From: Thioalkalivibrio thiocyanoxidans ARh2
Lineage (GTDB): Bacteria; Pseudomonadota; Gammaproteobacteria; Ectothiorhodospirales; Ectothiorhodospiraceae
Reading direction: 5' to 3'
Assembly: GCF_000385215.1 (NCBI RefSeq)
Contig: NZ_ARQK01000042.1
Span: forward strand, 1-53,236
DNA length: 53,236 nucleotides
Part shown: one piece after another, positions 8,194 through 18,076 of the stretch
How the letters are laid out: each line of letters begins with the position of its first letter
How positions within the stretch are numbered: position 1 is the first letter of the stretch
Made by a program: the position numbers and the translations under genes
The notes under the pieces: generated by a model
What the model was told of the DNA's origin: nothing
What the model saw: only the letters and a program-made list of their open reading frames with translations
Database searches by the model: none

Positions 8194-9294
8194 TCAGGCG
8201 AACAGATCGAGGCGACGGTTCAGGATGGACAGGGTGCTGTCCGCGCCCTGCTCGTCGTCGATCTCTGACTCGTCCGCGTCTTCCGCTGCCACGGCTCCGT
8301 CGGCCCGGGCCTGCTGACCCTCACGCTCCTCGGCGGCCTGATCCGACACCGTGGCATCCTCGAGAGTGAGCCCGCTCTGGGCAAGGCTCTCGCGCAGGCG
8401 GGGCATCGCGGCCTCCAGTACCTCCCGGGTGACCGGATTGGTGCTGATGAACTGGACGGTCGCCCGATCACCGTCCACATTCAGGCGCACATCCAGCGTC
8501 CCCAGCTGCGGGGGGTGCAGCTTGATCTCGGTGCGCCCGCCCTGGGCACGCGCCAGCATGCGGATCTGGTCGCTCAGTTCGCGCTCCCCCCCGGGCTGCA
8601 GCAGGCGGGTCAGGTCCAGACGAACCGGGCTGCGCGAAGCCTCGCTGCCTTCCGCGGCCTGTACGTGCGCCGGCAGGATCCCGGCGAGGGGTTCGGCGCG
8701 GGCCTGCCCCCGCTGCGCATCACTCCCCTGGGCCATCCACTGCGCCAGCAGCTCGAGGACGTTCTCGCGCGACAACCGGCTGTTCGGGCCAAGCAGATCC
8801 GCGGCCGCTCCTTGCCCGTTTGCGTTGCCCTGTGCGGTCGCGTTCTGGCTGGATTCAAGGAACAGCCGCATGACCGCCGCGGGCAGTGGCTTGACCTCGC
8901 GTGCGCCGCCACCGTCTTCGCTCTGGCTTGTCCGCGCGACCGGCGCAGCAGGGCGATCATCCACTGCCGGCATCAGCGCGGCCAGCGGCAATTCCTTGCC
9001 GCCGGTGTCCATCTCGGCGGCAATCCCATCCTCGTCCATCAACGTCTGGAGACGGACCAGCATCGCCTCCAGGTCGAGCCCGTCGAGTTCCTCCTCGCCG
9101 ACGCCCAGATCGGCCAGCAACGCCTCGAGCTGTGGCTGAAGGATGTCCAGGAAACTCTGCCCGTCAGCGGTCTTCAGCTCCTTCAGACCTTCCAGGCCCT
9201 CCAGGGCCTGCAGGTCTTTGAGGTCACCGCCGCCCCCCAGCAACTGCAGTAGCGGCATCATCCCCTGACCGGAATTGCTTGTCGCGATCATCAA
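8194..9294 (-). CDS. fliK: Flagellar hook-length control protein FliK
   Basis: FliK is the secreted molecular ruler that measures hook length and triggers the FlhB specificity switch. The 366 aa protein has a poorly conserved, Gln/Ala/Glu-rich N-terminal two thirds. Its C-terminal Flg_hook domain lies at about residues 230-330, with LHPPQLGTLDVRLNVDGD and the helix VTREVLEAAMPRLRESLAQS. It sits after fliJ, the usual place. The 62-nt gap to fliJ shows no clear promoter. Confidence 0.92.
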   Translation of the reverse strand: MMIATSNSGQGMMPLLQLLGGGGDLKDLQALEGLEGLKELKTADGQSFLDILQPQLEALLADLGVGEEELDGLDLEAMLVRLQTLMDEDGIAAEMDTGGKELPLAALMPAVDDRPAAPVARTSQSEDGGGAREVKPLPAAVMRLFLESSQNATAQGNANGQGAAADLLGPNSRLSRENVLELLAQWMAQGSDAQRGQARAEPLAGILPAHVQAAEGSEASRSPVRLDLTRLLQPGGERELSDQIRMLARAQGGRTEIKLHPPQLGTLDVRLNVDGDRATVQFISTNPVTREVLEAAMPRLRESLAQSGLTLEDATVSDQAAEEREGQQARADGAVAAEDADESEIDDEQGADSTLSILNRRLDLFA

Positions 9295-9356
9295 TGGATC
9301 CTCTGATTCATTGCCCGGCTCACACGGCCGGGCTGGGTATTACCCGTCTCTACTAT

Positions 9357-9809
9357 TCAAGAACCTTGCCAGTCGCCACTCGGATCCTGCGTGCGGGCAT
9401 GCACCTGCCGTGTCGCCCAAAGGTCCTGTTCGTGCTGACGCCTCCGGTCGGCCTCCCGTTGTTGTTCGGCAACGCGCCGCTCGAGCAGCTTCTCCAGAGA
9501 CATCACGGCCCGGTGACGGAGCAGCCACTCCTGGCGCGCCTGCTCCGCTTGCGCCCCCGCGGCCTGGGCACGCAGGTCCTGCTGTTCCAGCGCGTGGCGC
9601 AGTTGATCCCGCATCCCGGAAAGCCACTTGAGTCGATTCGTATCGTCGGGTAGCGGCGCGCGCAGATACTCCAGCTGATAGCCCTCGAGCTGAGTCCGTT
9701 GAGCCTCCACCGCGTCCAGTTGTTGCAGTCGCGTCCCCAGCTGGCGGGTCGCCTCGCTTTCCTCGATGCGTCGCAGACGCAACAGACGCTCCAGCCGCCG
9801 AGAGTCCAT
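9357..9809 (-). CDS. fliJ: Flagellar export chaperone FliJ
   Basis: FliJ is a coiled-coil protein that inserts into the FliI hexamer and couples it to FlhA. The 150 aa protein is almost wholly predicted alpha-helix, rich in Arg, Gln, Glu and Leu, with an N-terminus (SRRLERLLRLRRIEESEATR) typical of FliJ. It starts 1 nt after the fliI stop. The family is weakly conserved, so position and coiled-coil composition carry the call. Confidence 0.9.
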   Translation of the reverse strand: MDSRRLERLLRLRRIEESEATRQLGTRLQQLDAVEAQRTQLEGYQLEYLRAPLPDDTNRLKWLSGMRDQLRHALEQQDLRAQAAGAQAEQARQEWLLRHRAVMSLEKLLERRVAEQQREADRRRQHEQDLWATRQVHARTQDPSGDWQGS

Positions 9810-9810
9810 A

Positions 9811-11187
9811 TCAGGCGCCTCCGGTCAGCGCCAGCAGTTCGTCGCGCGCCTGATCAAACCCGATGGCCTCGTCGCGACCCTGACCAAGGTAGGCCTCGAT
9901 CCGGTCATGCATGGCCACCGCTTCGTCCAGGTGCGGATCCGCACCCTTGCGGTAGGCCCCCACGGCGATCAGGTCGCGGTTGCGCATGTAGGTCGACGCG
10001 AGGTCGCGGAAGCGTCGGGCTGCCCGTTCGTGCTCCGGCGTGATCAGCGCGCTCATCACTCGCGAGACCGACGCCGACACGTCGATCGCGGGATAACGCC
10101 CGGTCTCCGCGATCTCGCGCGACAGGACCACGTGCCCGTCGAGGATCGCACGTGCCGCGTCCACGATCGGATCGTTCTGGTCATCCCCCTCGGCCAGCAC
10201 CGTGTAGAACGCCGTGATCGAGCCACCGCCCACATCCCCGTTGCCGGCCCGCTCCACGAGCTGGGGCAGGCGCGCGAAGACCGACGCGGCATAGCCTTTC
10301 GAGGCCGGCGGCTCGCCGATCGCCATCGCGATCTCGCGCGCCCCCTGGGCAAAGCGCGTCAACGAATCCATCAACAGCAGTACATTGAGTCCTCGATCAC
10401 GAAACGACTCGGCCACGGTCGTGGCCACCCAGGCACCATGCTGGCGCAGCAGCGGCGATTGGTCCGCCGGTACCGCCACCACCACGGTGCGCTGTCGAGA
10501 CTCCTCGTCCAGGATCTCGTGGATGAACTCGTTGACCTCTCGCCCACGCTCCCCGATCAGCCCGACCACGATCACATCGGCATTGGTATTGCGGGTCATC
10601 ATCCCGAGCAGGACACTCTTCCCGACGCCGGAACCGGCGAACAGGCCCAGACGCTGGCCCCGTCCGACCGACAGCAGCCCGTTGATCGAGCGAATGCCGA
10701 CATCCAGCGGCTCCCGTACCGGCGCCCGCTGCAGAGGGTTGATCGGGCGCCCCGAAAGTGGGCTGTGATCACGCGCGCGCAATGGCCCCTTGCCGTCCAG
10801 CGGCTGGCCGTTGGCATCGATCACGCGCCCCAGCAGCGCGTCCCCGACCGGGATCTCGCGCTGGGCGTCGAGCGGCTCGATGCGCGCACCGGGCGTCAGG
10901 CCCGAGGCCAGCTCTTCCGGCATCAGGAACGTCCGGTCATTCTGGAACCCGACGACCTCGGCCGGAACGGCCATCCCGGTCTCGCCGTGGATCAGTGCGC
11001 GCCCCCCCATCGGCAGACGCAGGCCCTCGGCCTCGAAAGTCAGGCCCGTCAGCCGCGACAGCCGACCCTCGGACTGTGGCGGATGCACGCGTTCCAGCCG
11101 CCCACGCGACTGCTGCAGGCGATCCAGCAGCCCCGTAGTCAGTTGCTCCTGTCCGCGCTTGCGCAGGGAGTCGAGACGCGAACTCAC
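9811..11187 (-). CDS. fliI: Flagellum-specific ATPase FliI
   Basis: FliI is the hexameric ATPase of the flagellar export system, related to F1-beta. It helps unload chaperones and deliver substrates. The 458 aa protein carries the Walker A loop [11 protein letters not shown] (about residues 184-194) and the family segment [18 protein letters not shown]. The Walker B region is [20 protein letters not shown]. Length is normal. It overlaps the fliH stop by 4 nt, which suits their tight partnership. Confidence 0.97.
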   Translation of the reverse strand: MSSRLDSLRKRGQEQLTTGLLDRLQQSRGRLERVHPPQSEGRLSRLTGLTFEAEGLRLPMGGRALIHGETGMAVPAEVVGFQNDRTFLMPEELASGLTPGARIEPLDAQREIPVGDALLGRVIDANGQPLDGKGPLRARDHSPLSGRPINPLQRAPVREPLDVGIRSINGLLSVGRGQRLGLFAGSGVGKSVLLGMMTRNTNADVIVVGLIGERGREVNEFIHEILDEESRQRTVVVAVPADQSPLLRQHGAWVATTVAESFRDRGLNVLLLMDSLTRFAQGAREIAMAIGEPPASKGYAASVFARLPQLVERAGNGDVGGGSITAFYTVLAEGDDQNDPIVDAARAILDGHVVLSREIAETGRYPAIDVSASVSRVMSALITPEHERAARRFRDLASTYMRNRDLIAVGAYRKGADPHLDEAVAMHDRIEAYLGQGRDEAIGFDQARDELLALTGGA

Positions 11188-11885
11188 GACTCCTCCTCCG
11201 ATCCCGACCCATTCTCGGACGGCATCGAATCGGCAGGATCTACCAGTTCGCCCCAGACCGCCTCAACCGCCTGTTGCAGACGACGTTCAAGCGAGGCATC
11301 CACAGACGCGGCGCCGGCTTCGACGCGGCAGCCACCCCGCGCCAAGTTGGAGTCGGCGATCCAGTGCACCCGCGCATCCAGCGACTGCGCATAGTCGTCC
11401 AGCAGGGCGCGGTCCTCCGGGTGAACATGCACCCGCACCTCCTGGTGCCGCCCCGGGAGCTGCTCCAGGGCCTTGTGCAGTACCCGTTCGATCAGCTCGG
11501 GGCGGGTGGTGAGTTCGGCATTCAGGACCTTGCGGGCCAGTGCGACCGTCAGGGCCAGCAGTTCCGGCTCCAGCTGGTCAGTCGCCTCGGCGAGGGGGTC
11601 GGTCAGGCCACCGGCAAGGGACTCCAGGGTAGCGACTGTCTCGCGCAGCTGTTTGTCGGACTTCGCGCGGGCGGCCTTCTCGGCCTCCTGCTTTCCGATC
11701 TCGTGCCCCTCGGCGTAACCGACCTCGAATCCGTTCTGACGCGCCTGCTCCTCGATCTCCTCGATCTCGGCAGCGGTAGGCAGCCGGCGTGGCGGACGCA
11801 GCCCTTCCTCGCCAATCTCCGGCGGCTCCCAAAGCGATGCATCGGGCTCTTCGAGCTGCGCCTGGGCAACCGGACGCGAGGTCAC
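11184..11885 (-). CDS. fliH: Flagellar assembly protein FliH
   Basis: FliH is the stator-like regulator of the FliI ATPase, comparable to the peripheral stalk of ATP synthase. The 233 aa protein has a proline-rich N-terminus and a central helical stretch (about residues 38-85) with Gly-spaced repeats ([20 protein letters not shown]), which is characteristic of FliH. The conserved C-terminal domain ends in an acidic Ser/Glu tail. It overlaps fliG and fliI by ATGA junctions. Confidence 0.94.
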   Translation of the reverse strand: MTSRPVAQAQLEEPDASLWEPPEIGEEGLRPPRRLPTAAEIEEIEEQARQNGFEVGYAEGHEIGKQEAEKAARAKSDKQLRETVATLESLAGGLTDPLAEATDQLEPELLALTVALARKVLNAELTTRPELIERVLHKALEQLPGRHQEVRVHVHPEDRALLDDYAQSLDARVHWIADSNLARGGCRVEAGAASVDASLERRLQQAVEAVWGELVDPADSMPSENGSGSEEES

Positions 11886-12901
11886 AACATCGCCTCGCTA
11901 CCCTGTCCGCCGAGCACGATCTCGCCGTTCTCGGCCAGACGGCGGGCCACCGCCAGGATCTCCTTCTGCGCCCCTTCGACCTCGCTGACGCGGACCGGGC
12001 CCTTGGCCTCCAGGTCCTCACGCAGCATCTCGGCCGCGCGCTTGGACATATTGCGGAAGATCTTGTCCTTCAGTTCATCTTCGGCGCCCTTCATGGCCAG
12101 CACCAGCGAGTCCGTGGAGATCTCGCGCAGCAGCGTCTGAATACCGCGATCGTCGATGTCGACCAGGTTCTCGAACACGAACATCTCTTCTTCGATGCGG
12201 CCGCCAAGATCCGAATCGGACTCCTTGATCGTCTCCATGATCTCGGCCTCGCGAGATCCCTCCATCAGGTTCATGATGTTGGCCGCTGTGCGCACCCCGC
12301 CCAGCATCGAGGTCTTGCTGGCGGCATTCCCCGAGAGCTGGCGATCGAGGATCTCGTCCAGTTCCTGCAGCGCCTGCGGCTGGATGCCATCCAGGGTGGC
12401 AATCCGCATTACGATGTCGCTCTGCACCCGGGAAGGCAGATATTGCAGTGTGTCCGATGCCTGGTCGGAATCCAGGTGCGACAGGACGATCGCGACAATC
12501 TGCGGATGTTCGTTACGCAGCATGTCGGCAATCGCGCGCGGATCCAGCCACTTCAGGGCATCGATCCCTTTGGAATTGCGCCCCAGCAGGATCCGGTCGA
12601 TGACGCCCGAGGCCTTCTCCCCCAGCGCATTCTCCAGAACGCTGCGCACGTACTCGTCAGCACCCACGCCGAGCGCCGTCTGTTCCTGAACATGCGTGGA
12701 AAAATCGTGCAGCGCGGCGTCCACATCGGCTCGCGAGATGCGCTCCATCGAGGCCATCGCGGTCCCGATCTTCTGCACCTCTTTCGGCCCCATGTGGCGC
12801 ATGACCTCGGCGGCGGCATCCTCGCCGAGGCTCATCATGAACACCGCGGCGCGTTCCGCGCCATCCATCTTCTTGGCTTGCTTGTCAGCGGCCATCGTCA
12901 C
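11882..12901 (-). CDS. fliG: Flagellar motor switch protein FliG
   Basis: FliG is the rotor protein that contacts the stators and joins the MS ring to the C-ring. The 339 aa protein has the three armadillo-like domains, including the EHPQ motif (LRNEHPQIVAIVLSHLDSDQ, middle domain). The charged torque helix lies in the C-terminal third. It overlaps the end of fliF by 17 nt. A second ATG two codons in (12895) is an alternative start. Confidence 0.97.
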   Translation of the reverse strand: MTMAADKQAKKMDGAERAAVFMMSLGEDAAAEVMRHMGPKEVQKIGTAMASMERISRADVDAALHDFSTHVQEQTALGVGADEYVRSVLENALGEKASGVIDRILLGRNSKGIDALKWLDPRAIADMLRNEHPQIVAIVLSHLDSDQASDTLQYLPSRVQSDIVMRIATLDGIQPQALQELDEILDRQLSGNAASKTSMLGGVRTAANIMNLMEGSREAEIMETIKESDSDLGGRIEEEMFVFENLVDIDDRGIQTLLREISTDSLVLAMKGAEDELKDKIFRNMSKRAAEMLREDLEAKGPVRVSEVEGAQKEILAVARRLAENGEIVLGGQGSEAML

Positions 12902-14543
12902 CCAACCAGGTCTTCATTACCTGTGCCACGCGCTTCGGGTCCTCGCGCACCATCTCGCGTACCGCCTCGAGATCCATCTCCTGCTGATCCGGCCCCTTGG
13001 GCCCGGTCAGGGCGGCCACGGCCGAGGGCGACTCCGACGGCGCGGCGGCGGCACCTTGTTCCATCTCGTCCGTCAGCGCCCGTGGTTGTTCCGCCCGCGT
13101 ATCGCGCGGCGGCCGAGCCGTCAACTGCTTCAGTGCCGGGCGCACCACCGTCAGCAGCAGGATCAGCGCCAGCAGCAGGCCTGCGCCGATCTTGACCATC
13201 TCGTGGAACCATGCCTGCGACCAGAACGGCACCTCGTCCTCGACCATCTCCTCCACCGGTGCCTCGAACGGTGCGGTCACCACGTTCAGCGTATCGCCAC
13301 GGGCCTCCGAGAATCCAACCGCCTCGCGTACCAGGGCCTCGATACGCTCGAGCTCCTCCGCGTCGCGGGCCACACTCTCGGTGGCGCCGTCTTCGCCCGC
13401 CTGCTCGCGAAAGTCCACAACCACCGCAGTGGACACTCGGCGAATACCGCCCGGTGCCTCGCGGATATGATTGATGCGCCGATCCACCTCGTAGTTGCGG
13501 GTGACATTCGCGCTGCGATTGCTCGGCAACGGGGCCGGCGCCACCTCGCCCTCCGGATCTTCCACCGCGCCACCTTCCGGCGGCTGATTCGTCAGCGCCC
13601 CGGGGACCCCGGTCGGGCCGCCATCCATTCCGGTGCGCTCGTCCTCGCGCGTCTGCTCCGACCGCAGGGCAATGGTCTCCGGATCGTAGAGTTCCTCGGT
13701 GCGTTCCACCTGCGAGAAATCGATATCGGCGTTGACCTGAACGCGCACCTTGTCCGAGCCCACGATCGGTGCGAGCAGGTCATGGATGCGTTCCGCATAG
13801 CGCTGCTCGACCTCGCGCGAGTACGAGAGCCGGTCACTATTCCCCATGCCACCGCGATCGCCTCCGTCCTGCGTCAGCAGTCTGCCCCGCTGGTCGACCA
13901 CGGTCACACTCTCCGGCTCCAACTCCGAGGTACTCGAGGCCACCAGGTGCACGATCGACGACACTTGGGAATCCGACAGGGAACGACTCCCCCGCAGGTG
14001 CACGACCACCGAGGCACTCGCTGGGCGGCGATCGCGTACAAATACTGACTCTTCCGCCTGCGCAATATGCACCCGTGCACGCTCGACCGCGTCCAGGGAG
14101 GCAACGGTGCGCGCAAGCTCTCCCTCCATCGCGCGATGGAAGCGGGCCCCCTCAATCATGCGGCTGGTACCCAGCCCCGTATCTTCCTGCAACAGTTCGA
14201 AGCCCACATCGCCCGAGCGCGGCAGGCCCTCCGATGCCAGCTGCAGGCGGGCCTCGGCCACGTCCCCCTGCGGCACCTTCACCTGTCCGGTGGTGGAATC
14301 CACCTCATAGGAGATTCCAGCCTGCGAGAGGGCCTGCACCACTTCCGCCGCTTCCTCGCTTTCCATGCGCGGGAACAGCGGCACATAGGTCGGCCGGAAG
14401 GCCCAGTACAGCACGGCCACGATCACCACGATCGCGCCGGCCAGCATGCCCAGCAGCGCAAGCTGGCGACCGGCCGGCATGCCATTGAACTCGCGAAAAC
14501 CGCCGGTGATCACGGCGGGCAGGGTTTGTGCGTTCTCGGCCAT
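12885..14543 (-). CDS. fliF: Flagellar MS-ring protein FliF
   Basis: FliF builds the membrane/supramembrane ring on which the motor and export gate assemble. The 552 aa protein has transmembrane helices at about residues 27-47 and 440-465. Between them are ring-building motifs (for example ARVHIAQAEESVFVRD), and a FliG-binding C-terminus (REMVREDPKRVAQVMKTWL) ends the protein. The periplasmic loop near residues 285-330 is Pro/Glu-rich, as is common. It follows fliE by 29 nt. Confidence 0.97.
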   Translation of the reverse strand: MAENAQTLPAVITGGFREFNGMPAGRQLALLGMLAGAIVVIVAVLYWAFRPTYVPLFPRMESEEAAEVVQALSQAGISYEVDSTTGQVKVPQGDVAEARLQLASEGLPRSGDVGFELLQEDTGLGTSRMIEGARFHRAMEGELARTVASLDAVERARVHIAQAEESVFVRDRRPASASVVVHLRGSRSLSDSQVSSIVHLVASSTSELEPESVTVVDQRGRLLTQDGGDRGGMGNSDRLSYSREVEQRYAERIHDLLAPIVGSDKVRVQVNADIDFSQVERTEELYDPETIALRSEQTREDERTGMDGGPTGVPGALTNQPPEGGAVEDPEGEVAPAPLPSNRSANVTRNYEVDRRINHIREAPGGIRRVSTAVVVDFREQAGEDGATESVARDAEELERIEALVREAVGFSEARGDTLNVVTAPFEAPVEEMVEDEVPFWSQAWFHEMVKIGAGLLLALILLLTVVRPALKQLTARPPRDTRAEQPRALTDEMEQGAAAAPSESPSAVAALTGPKGPDQQEMDLEAVREMVREDPKRVAQVMKTWLGDDGR

Positions 14544-14572
14544 GGGTGCTTATTCTCCGTAAGGTCCCGGCG

Positions 14573-14902
14573 TCAGACCTGCATCCGCATGATTTCCTGA
14601 TACGCGTTCAGAAGCCGATTGCGTACCTGGTTCGTCGCCTCGAATGCGAGGCTGGACTTGTTCATCGCGACCATGACCTGCGGCAGGCTGACATTCTCGT
14701 CGCCGAGTTCGAAACGGGTCTGAAGATCGCTTGCATCCTGCTGCACTTCATTCACCCCGCGTAGCGAGTCACGCAGCACGTTCTGGAAGTCCGCACCGCC
14801 AACCTGACCCGGCTGCTGCGTGGGATTGGTTTGCTCCACGCCCGAGTTCTGGGTCAGCTGGCGCATCTGGGCCAGTACGTTCTGAATCTGCATCTCGCTC
14901 AT
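14573..14902 (-). CDS. fliE: Flagellar hook-basal body protein FliE
   Basis: FliE joins the MS ring to the proximal rod and is an early export substrate. The 109 aa protein ends with the family signature FELGDENVSLPQVMVAMNKS followed by AFEATNQVRNRLLNAYQEIM. It is first in the fliE-K operon, about 115 nt downstream of the sigma-54 promoter at 15016-15031. Confidence 0.96.
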   Translation of the reverse strand: MSEMQIQNVLAQMRQLTQNSGVEQTNPTQQPGQVGGADFQNVLRDSLRGVNEVQQDASDLQTRFELGDENVSLPQVMVAMNKSSLAFEATNQVRNRLLNAYQEIMRMQV

Positions 14903-15015
14903 GATTCAACTCCCCTTTTCACCACCACGCGCGGCACGAAAGACGTTTGGCCCTACGCGTGACCGCCTCGTCCGGCAATCGCCCTGTGGGCCCCGGCAGC
15001 TTCGCCATAGCAGAA

Positions 15016-15031
15016 AGCAAGGCCCGTGCCA
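15016..15031 (-). promoter_or_regulatory. Sigma-54 promoter for fliE operon
   Basis: The minus strand reads TGGCACGGGCCTTGCT, an almost perfect -24/-12 promoter with 10 nt between GG and GC. It lies 114-129 nt upstream of the fliE ATG and immediately after the fleR stop, so the fliE-fliK run can be transcribed independently of fleR. Confidence 0.87.
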
Positions 15032-15040
15032 GTGATCGCC

Positions 15041-16414
15041 CTAGTTCCCCGAAGAAGGCACCGCGAATCCCGACTCGCGCAGCCGGGCGATCTTGTAACG
15101 CAATGTTCTGGGGCTGATTCCCAGTCGCTCCGCCGCCTCCTTGCGACGCCCGCCCGACTCGCGCAATACATTCAGGATGACCCGGCTCTCCTGGGTCTGC
15201 AGGGTCTGTTCCAGCATCGGCGTCGAGTTCTCGTCGGCGGGCCGGCAGTCATCGAACTCACCCGTGTCCGATGCCTGACACTCGTGTGTGCCCCAGGGCA
15301 TCAGCATATCCAGGTCCAGCCAGATCGCCTCCACACCAATGGTCGATCCGCGTGCCGGGTCGTGCAGGGTGACTGCACGTTCCATCACATTCGCCAGCTC
15401 GCGAACATTGCCCGGCCAGTCATGCTCGACCAGGCGCCTCTGGGCCGAGGTATCGAGATCAGTCAATGCATTGCCGCTCAACCGACGCAGCAGGGTGCGC
15501 GCCAGCGGAACGATATCCTCCGGGCGCTCGCGCAGCGGCGGGATCCAGACGGGGAAGACATTCAGACGGTAGTACAGGTCATCGCGCAGCACGCCTTCGG
15601 CCAGGGCCTCGCGCAGGTCGCGGTTCGAGGTGGCGATCACTCGCACGTCGATACGCCGGCTTTGCCGCCCGCCGAGCGGCTCCACTTCGCGTTCCTGAAG
15701 CACGCGCAGCAGCTTCGCCTGCAGGTTGACCGGGATCTCGGTGACCTCGTCGAGCAACAACGTCCCGCCATGCGCCTGGACGAACTTGCCCGGCCGCGCC
15801 TCCAGCGCCCCGGTGAATGCACCCTTGGCATGCCCGAACAGCAGGGCCTCCAGCATCGTCTCCGGCAACGCCGCGCAGTTGACGGCCTCGAACGGCCCGT
15901 TGGCACGCGGCGAACGCGCGTGCACCTGCCGCGCCAGTACCTCCTTGCCCACACCCGATTCGCCGGTCACGAATACCGTGGCCGGGCTCGCGGCAATCCG
16001 CGATACAAAGGCATCCAGCAGTTGCATCGAGACGCTCTGCGCCACCATGCGGGGGACCACGATCCCGGGAGACGGCTTGACGACCGAACGCAGCCACTCG
16101 GCCATGGGCTCGGCCATGTCGGGGAGCGCGAAATGGGCGGTCAGGCCCTCGCGCAGGGCCCGGATCTCGTCGTCGTGTGCCGCGTCGTGTCCAACGGCGG
16201 CGACCGGCACCTGCCCGTTCAGGGCGCTCCAGTCACGCCGAACGCCACGATTCGCCACCAGTACCGCGCGCGGGCGATGCCTCTCCAGCGCATCGGAAAG
16301 TTCGTCACCCTGACAGGACTCCAGCCGTACCCTGGGGATCGTCGCCAGCACGCGCACCACCGCCTCGCGCAGCGCGGGTTCCGCATCGACTAGGAGAATG
16401 GTCGCTCTGGACAT
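15041..16414 (-). CDS. fleR: FleR-like sigma-54 activator with degenerate receiver domain
   Basis: This is a sigma-54 enhancer-binding protein of the flagellar cascade. From the ATG at 16414 it is 457 aa: receiver-like domain (about 1-115), AAA+ domain and Fis-type helix-turn-helix. It has Walker A GESGVGKE (151-158), the sigma-54 contact GAFTGA, and the DNA-binding helix [20 protein letters not shown]. The frame is open to 16444, but 16414 has GAGGAA upstream and lies downstream of the sigma-54 site. The receiver keeps D10 and E12 but has Ala-Asn (54-55) where the phospho-Asp belongs. The usual Thr and Lys also appear lost. With no fleS beside it, it may work without phosphorylation. Confidence 0.88.
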   Translation of the reverse strand: MSRATILLVDAEPALREAVVRVLATIPRVRLESCQGDELSDALERHRPRAVLVANRGVRRDWSALNGQVPVAAVGHDAAHDDEIRALREGLTAHFALPDMAEPMAEWLRSVVKPSPGIVVPRMVAQSVSMQLLDAFVSRIAASPATVFVTGESGVGKEVLARQVHARSPRANGPFEAVNCAALPETMLEALLFGHAKGAFTGALEARPGKFVQAHGGTLLLDEVTEIPVNLQAKLLRVLQEREVEPLGGRQSRRIDVRVIATSNRDLREALAEGVLRDDLYYRLNVFPVWIPPLRERPEDIVPLARTLLRRLSGNALTDLDTSAQRRLVEHDWPGNVRELANVMERAVTLHDPARGSTIGVEAIWLDLDMLMPWGTHECQASDTGEFDDCRPADENSTPMLEQTLQTQESRVILNVLRESGGRRKEAAERLGISPRTLRYKIARLRESGFAVPSSGN

Positions 16415-16446
16415 AAACCGGTTCCTCGGAAGTTCGGGAGGCAACC

Positions 16447-16462
16447 AGCAAGAACCAAGCCA
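16447..16462 (-). promoter_or_regulatory. Probable sigma-54 promoter for fleR
   Basis: The minus strand reads TGGCTTGGTTCTTGCT, with GG and GC 10 nt apart and a good -12 box. The -24 box departs from TGGCAC. A start about 12 nt downstream would fall near 16436, giving a short leader to the ATG at 16414. The remaining 16463-16601, between fleQ and fleR, shows no gene and no fleS remnant. Confidence 0.65.
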
Positions 16463-16601
16463 GAACAGACAATAAGGGTGTATTACAAAGACTTAGGGTA
16501 TATTCCGGATGCTTGCCGTCAATTCATCGTCGGGTCTTAGGACTGCAGGACCATCATTAGATGACGGCTTCCCGACGATGTAGAGTCCGGCGAATGTTCC
16601 G

Positions 16602-17990
16602 TCAGCCCTTGCCCAGTCCGAACTTGCGCATGCGCTCGACCAGCGTCGTACGTCGCATGCCGAGGCGCCGGGCGGCCCGGGCCACGACCTGGCCCGTTTC
16701 GTTCAGCGCGGCGACGATCATCTCGCGCTCCAGGTCATTCAGATAGCCGCGCAGGTCGACACCTTCGGGCGGGAGACCCTCGCGCGCCAGTCCCAGCGCC
16801 CCATTCGGGACATTGGCGAGCTGGCCATTGGCATCGGCCTGCGGCGGCACGGTCAGGTCATCGATTCCCTCGGGACGGACACGCGGGGGCAGCTGACCGA
16901 GGTCCACCGGCAGGTCGGGATACATGATGGCCAGCTGCTCCAGCAGATTCGCCAGTTCGCGGATGTTGCCCTGCCACGGCAGCTGGCTCAGGTGCGCCAT
17001 CACGGCCGGCGTCAGATGCGCCGGCGTCATGCCCTGCTCCCGCAGCCGGTCCTCCAGCGCAGCCACCAGCGACGGGATGTCGCTGGCGCGCTCGCGCAGC
17101 GGGGGCAGTTCGATGGGAAATACATTCAGCCGGAAGAACAGATCCTGGCGGAAGCTGCCTTCCGCCACCGCGTCATCCAGGTTGCGATGGGTGGCCGCGA
17201 TGATCCGGGCGTTGGTGGAGACCGACTTGTTCGAACCAACCCGCTCGAACACCCGCTCCTGCAGCACGCGCAGCAGCTTTACCTGCATCGGCAGCGGCAT
17301 GTCGCCGATCTCGTCCAGGAACAGCGTCCCGTCGCCGGCCAGTTCGAAGCGACCCGTGCGGGCGGTAAACGCACCCGTGAATGCCCCTTTTTCGTGGCCG
17401 AACAACTCGCTTTCCAGCAGATCGGCCGGGATCGCCCCACAGTTGACGGCGACAAAGGGCTTGTCAGCACGATCGGAGGCCGCATGAATCGCGCGCGCGA
17501 TGACCTCCTTGCCGGATCCCGTCTCCCCGAGGATAAGCGCGGTCGCATCGGTACGCGCCACCTGCGCGACGAGACGCTTGACCGCCAGCATGGTGGGGTG
17601 CACCCCCACCAGACCGGGCATGTCGTCATGTCCTGGCTCGCGCCCGTAGCGCAGCCACTGCAGGACCTGACTGACCTGGGCGATCGACAACGGGTGTTCG
17701 ACCACGCAACCCGAGCCCGGCGCGTTGACCGTTTCGCCATCGGTTGGCTGAACGACCACGGTGGTCTGGTCGTTGAGACCCTCGAGCAAGCGCGAGTCGA
17801 GTTCCGCCCCCGGGCCGCACCACCACACCGCGGCGGCATCGGAACCGCGGTCGAGCAGCGCCTCGGGGCTTTGGTGGGACTCGGTTTCGCAGCCAAGACA
17901 CGTCAGGATCGCCTGCGTATCGCGGGCTGCGCCGGGTTCACCGGTGAGAGCTATCCGTAGTTCCTGGTCGCGCCCGTTCAGATCCGTCAT
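16602..17990 (-). CDS. fleQ: Flagellar master regulator FleQ
   Basis: FleQ is the sigma-54 activator at the top of polar flagellar cascades. In relatives it also senses c-di-GMP. The protein is 462 aa from ATG 17990; an in-frame GTG at 17999 adds three residues. The N-terminal FleQ domain (about 1-125) is receiver-like without a phospho-site, as expected. The AAA+ domain has Walker A GETGSGKE (155-162), GAFTGA within [19 protein letters not shown], and arginine-finger regions. The C-terminal Fis-type helix-turn-helix includes [20 protein letters not shown]. It sits upstream of fleR and the fli operons it would control. Confidence 0.93.
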   Translation of the reverse strand: MTDLNGRDQELRIALTGEPGAARDTQAILTCLGCETESHQSPEALLDRGSDAAAVWWCGPGAELDSRLLEGLNDQTTVVVQPTDGETVNAPGSGCVVEHPLSIAQVSQVLQWLRYGREPGHDDMPGLVGVHPTMLAVKRLVAQVARTDATALILGETGSGKEVIARAIHAASDRADKPFVAVNCGAIPADLLESELFGHEKGAFTGAFTARTGRFELAGDGTLFLDEIGDMPLPMQVKLLRVLQERVFERVGSNKSVSTNARIIAATHRNLDDAVAEGSFRQDLFFRLNVFPIELPPLRERASDIPSLVAALEDRLREQGMTPAHLTPAVMAHLSQLPWQGNIRELANLLEQLAIMYPDLPVDLGQLPPRVRPEGIDDLTVPPQADANGQLANVPNGALGLAREGLPPEGVDLRGYLNDLEREMIVAALNETGQVVARAARRLGMRRTTLVERMRKFGLGKG

Positions 17991-18010
17991 TCCGGCCACC
18001 GCTAGCAGAC

Positions 18011-18022
18011 TGAGTTAACTCA
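18011..18022. promoter_or_regulatory. Perfect 12-bp palindrome upstream of fleQ
   Basis: TGAGTTAACTCA lies 21-32 nt upstream of the fleQ ATG. Its position would suit a repressor or dimeric regulator site. No specific protein can be named from the sequence, and chance is possible. Confidence 0.3.
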
Positions 18023-18076
18023 TGCAGGGTCTTCGCCAAACCCATACAAATGTGTGATGAGCGTCTCAGTATCGGG

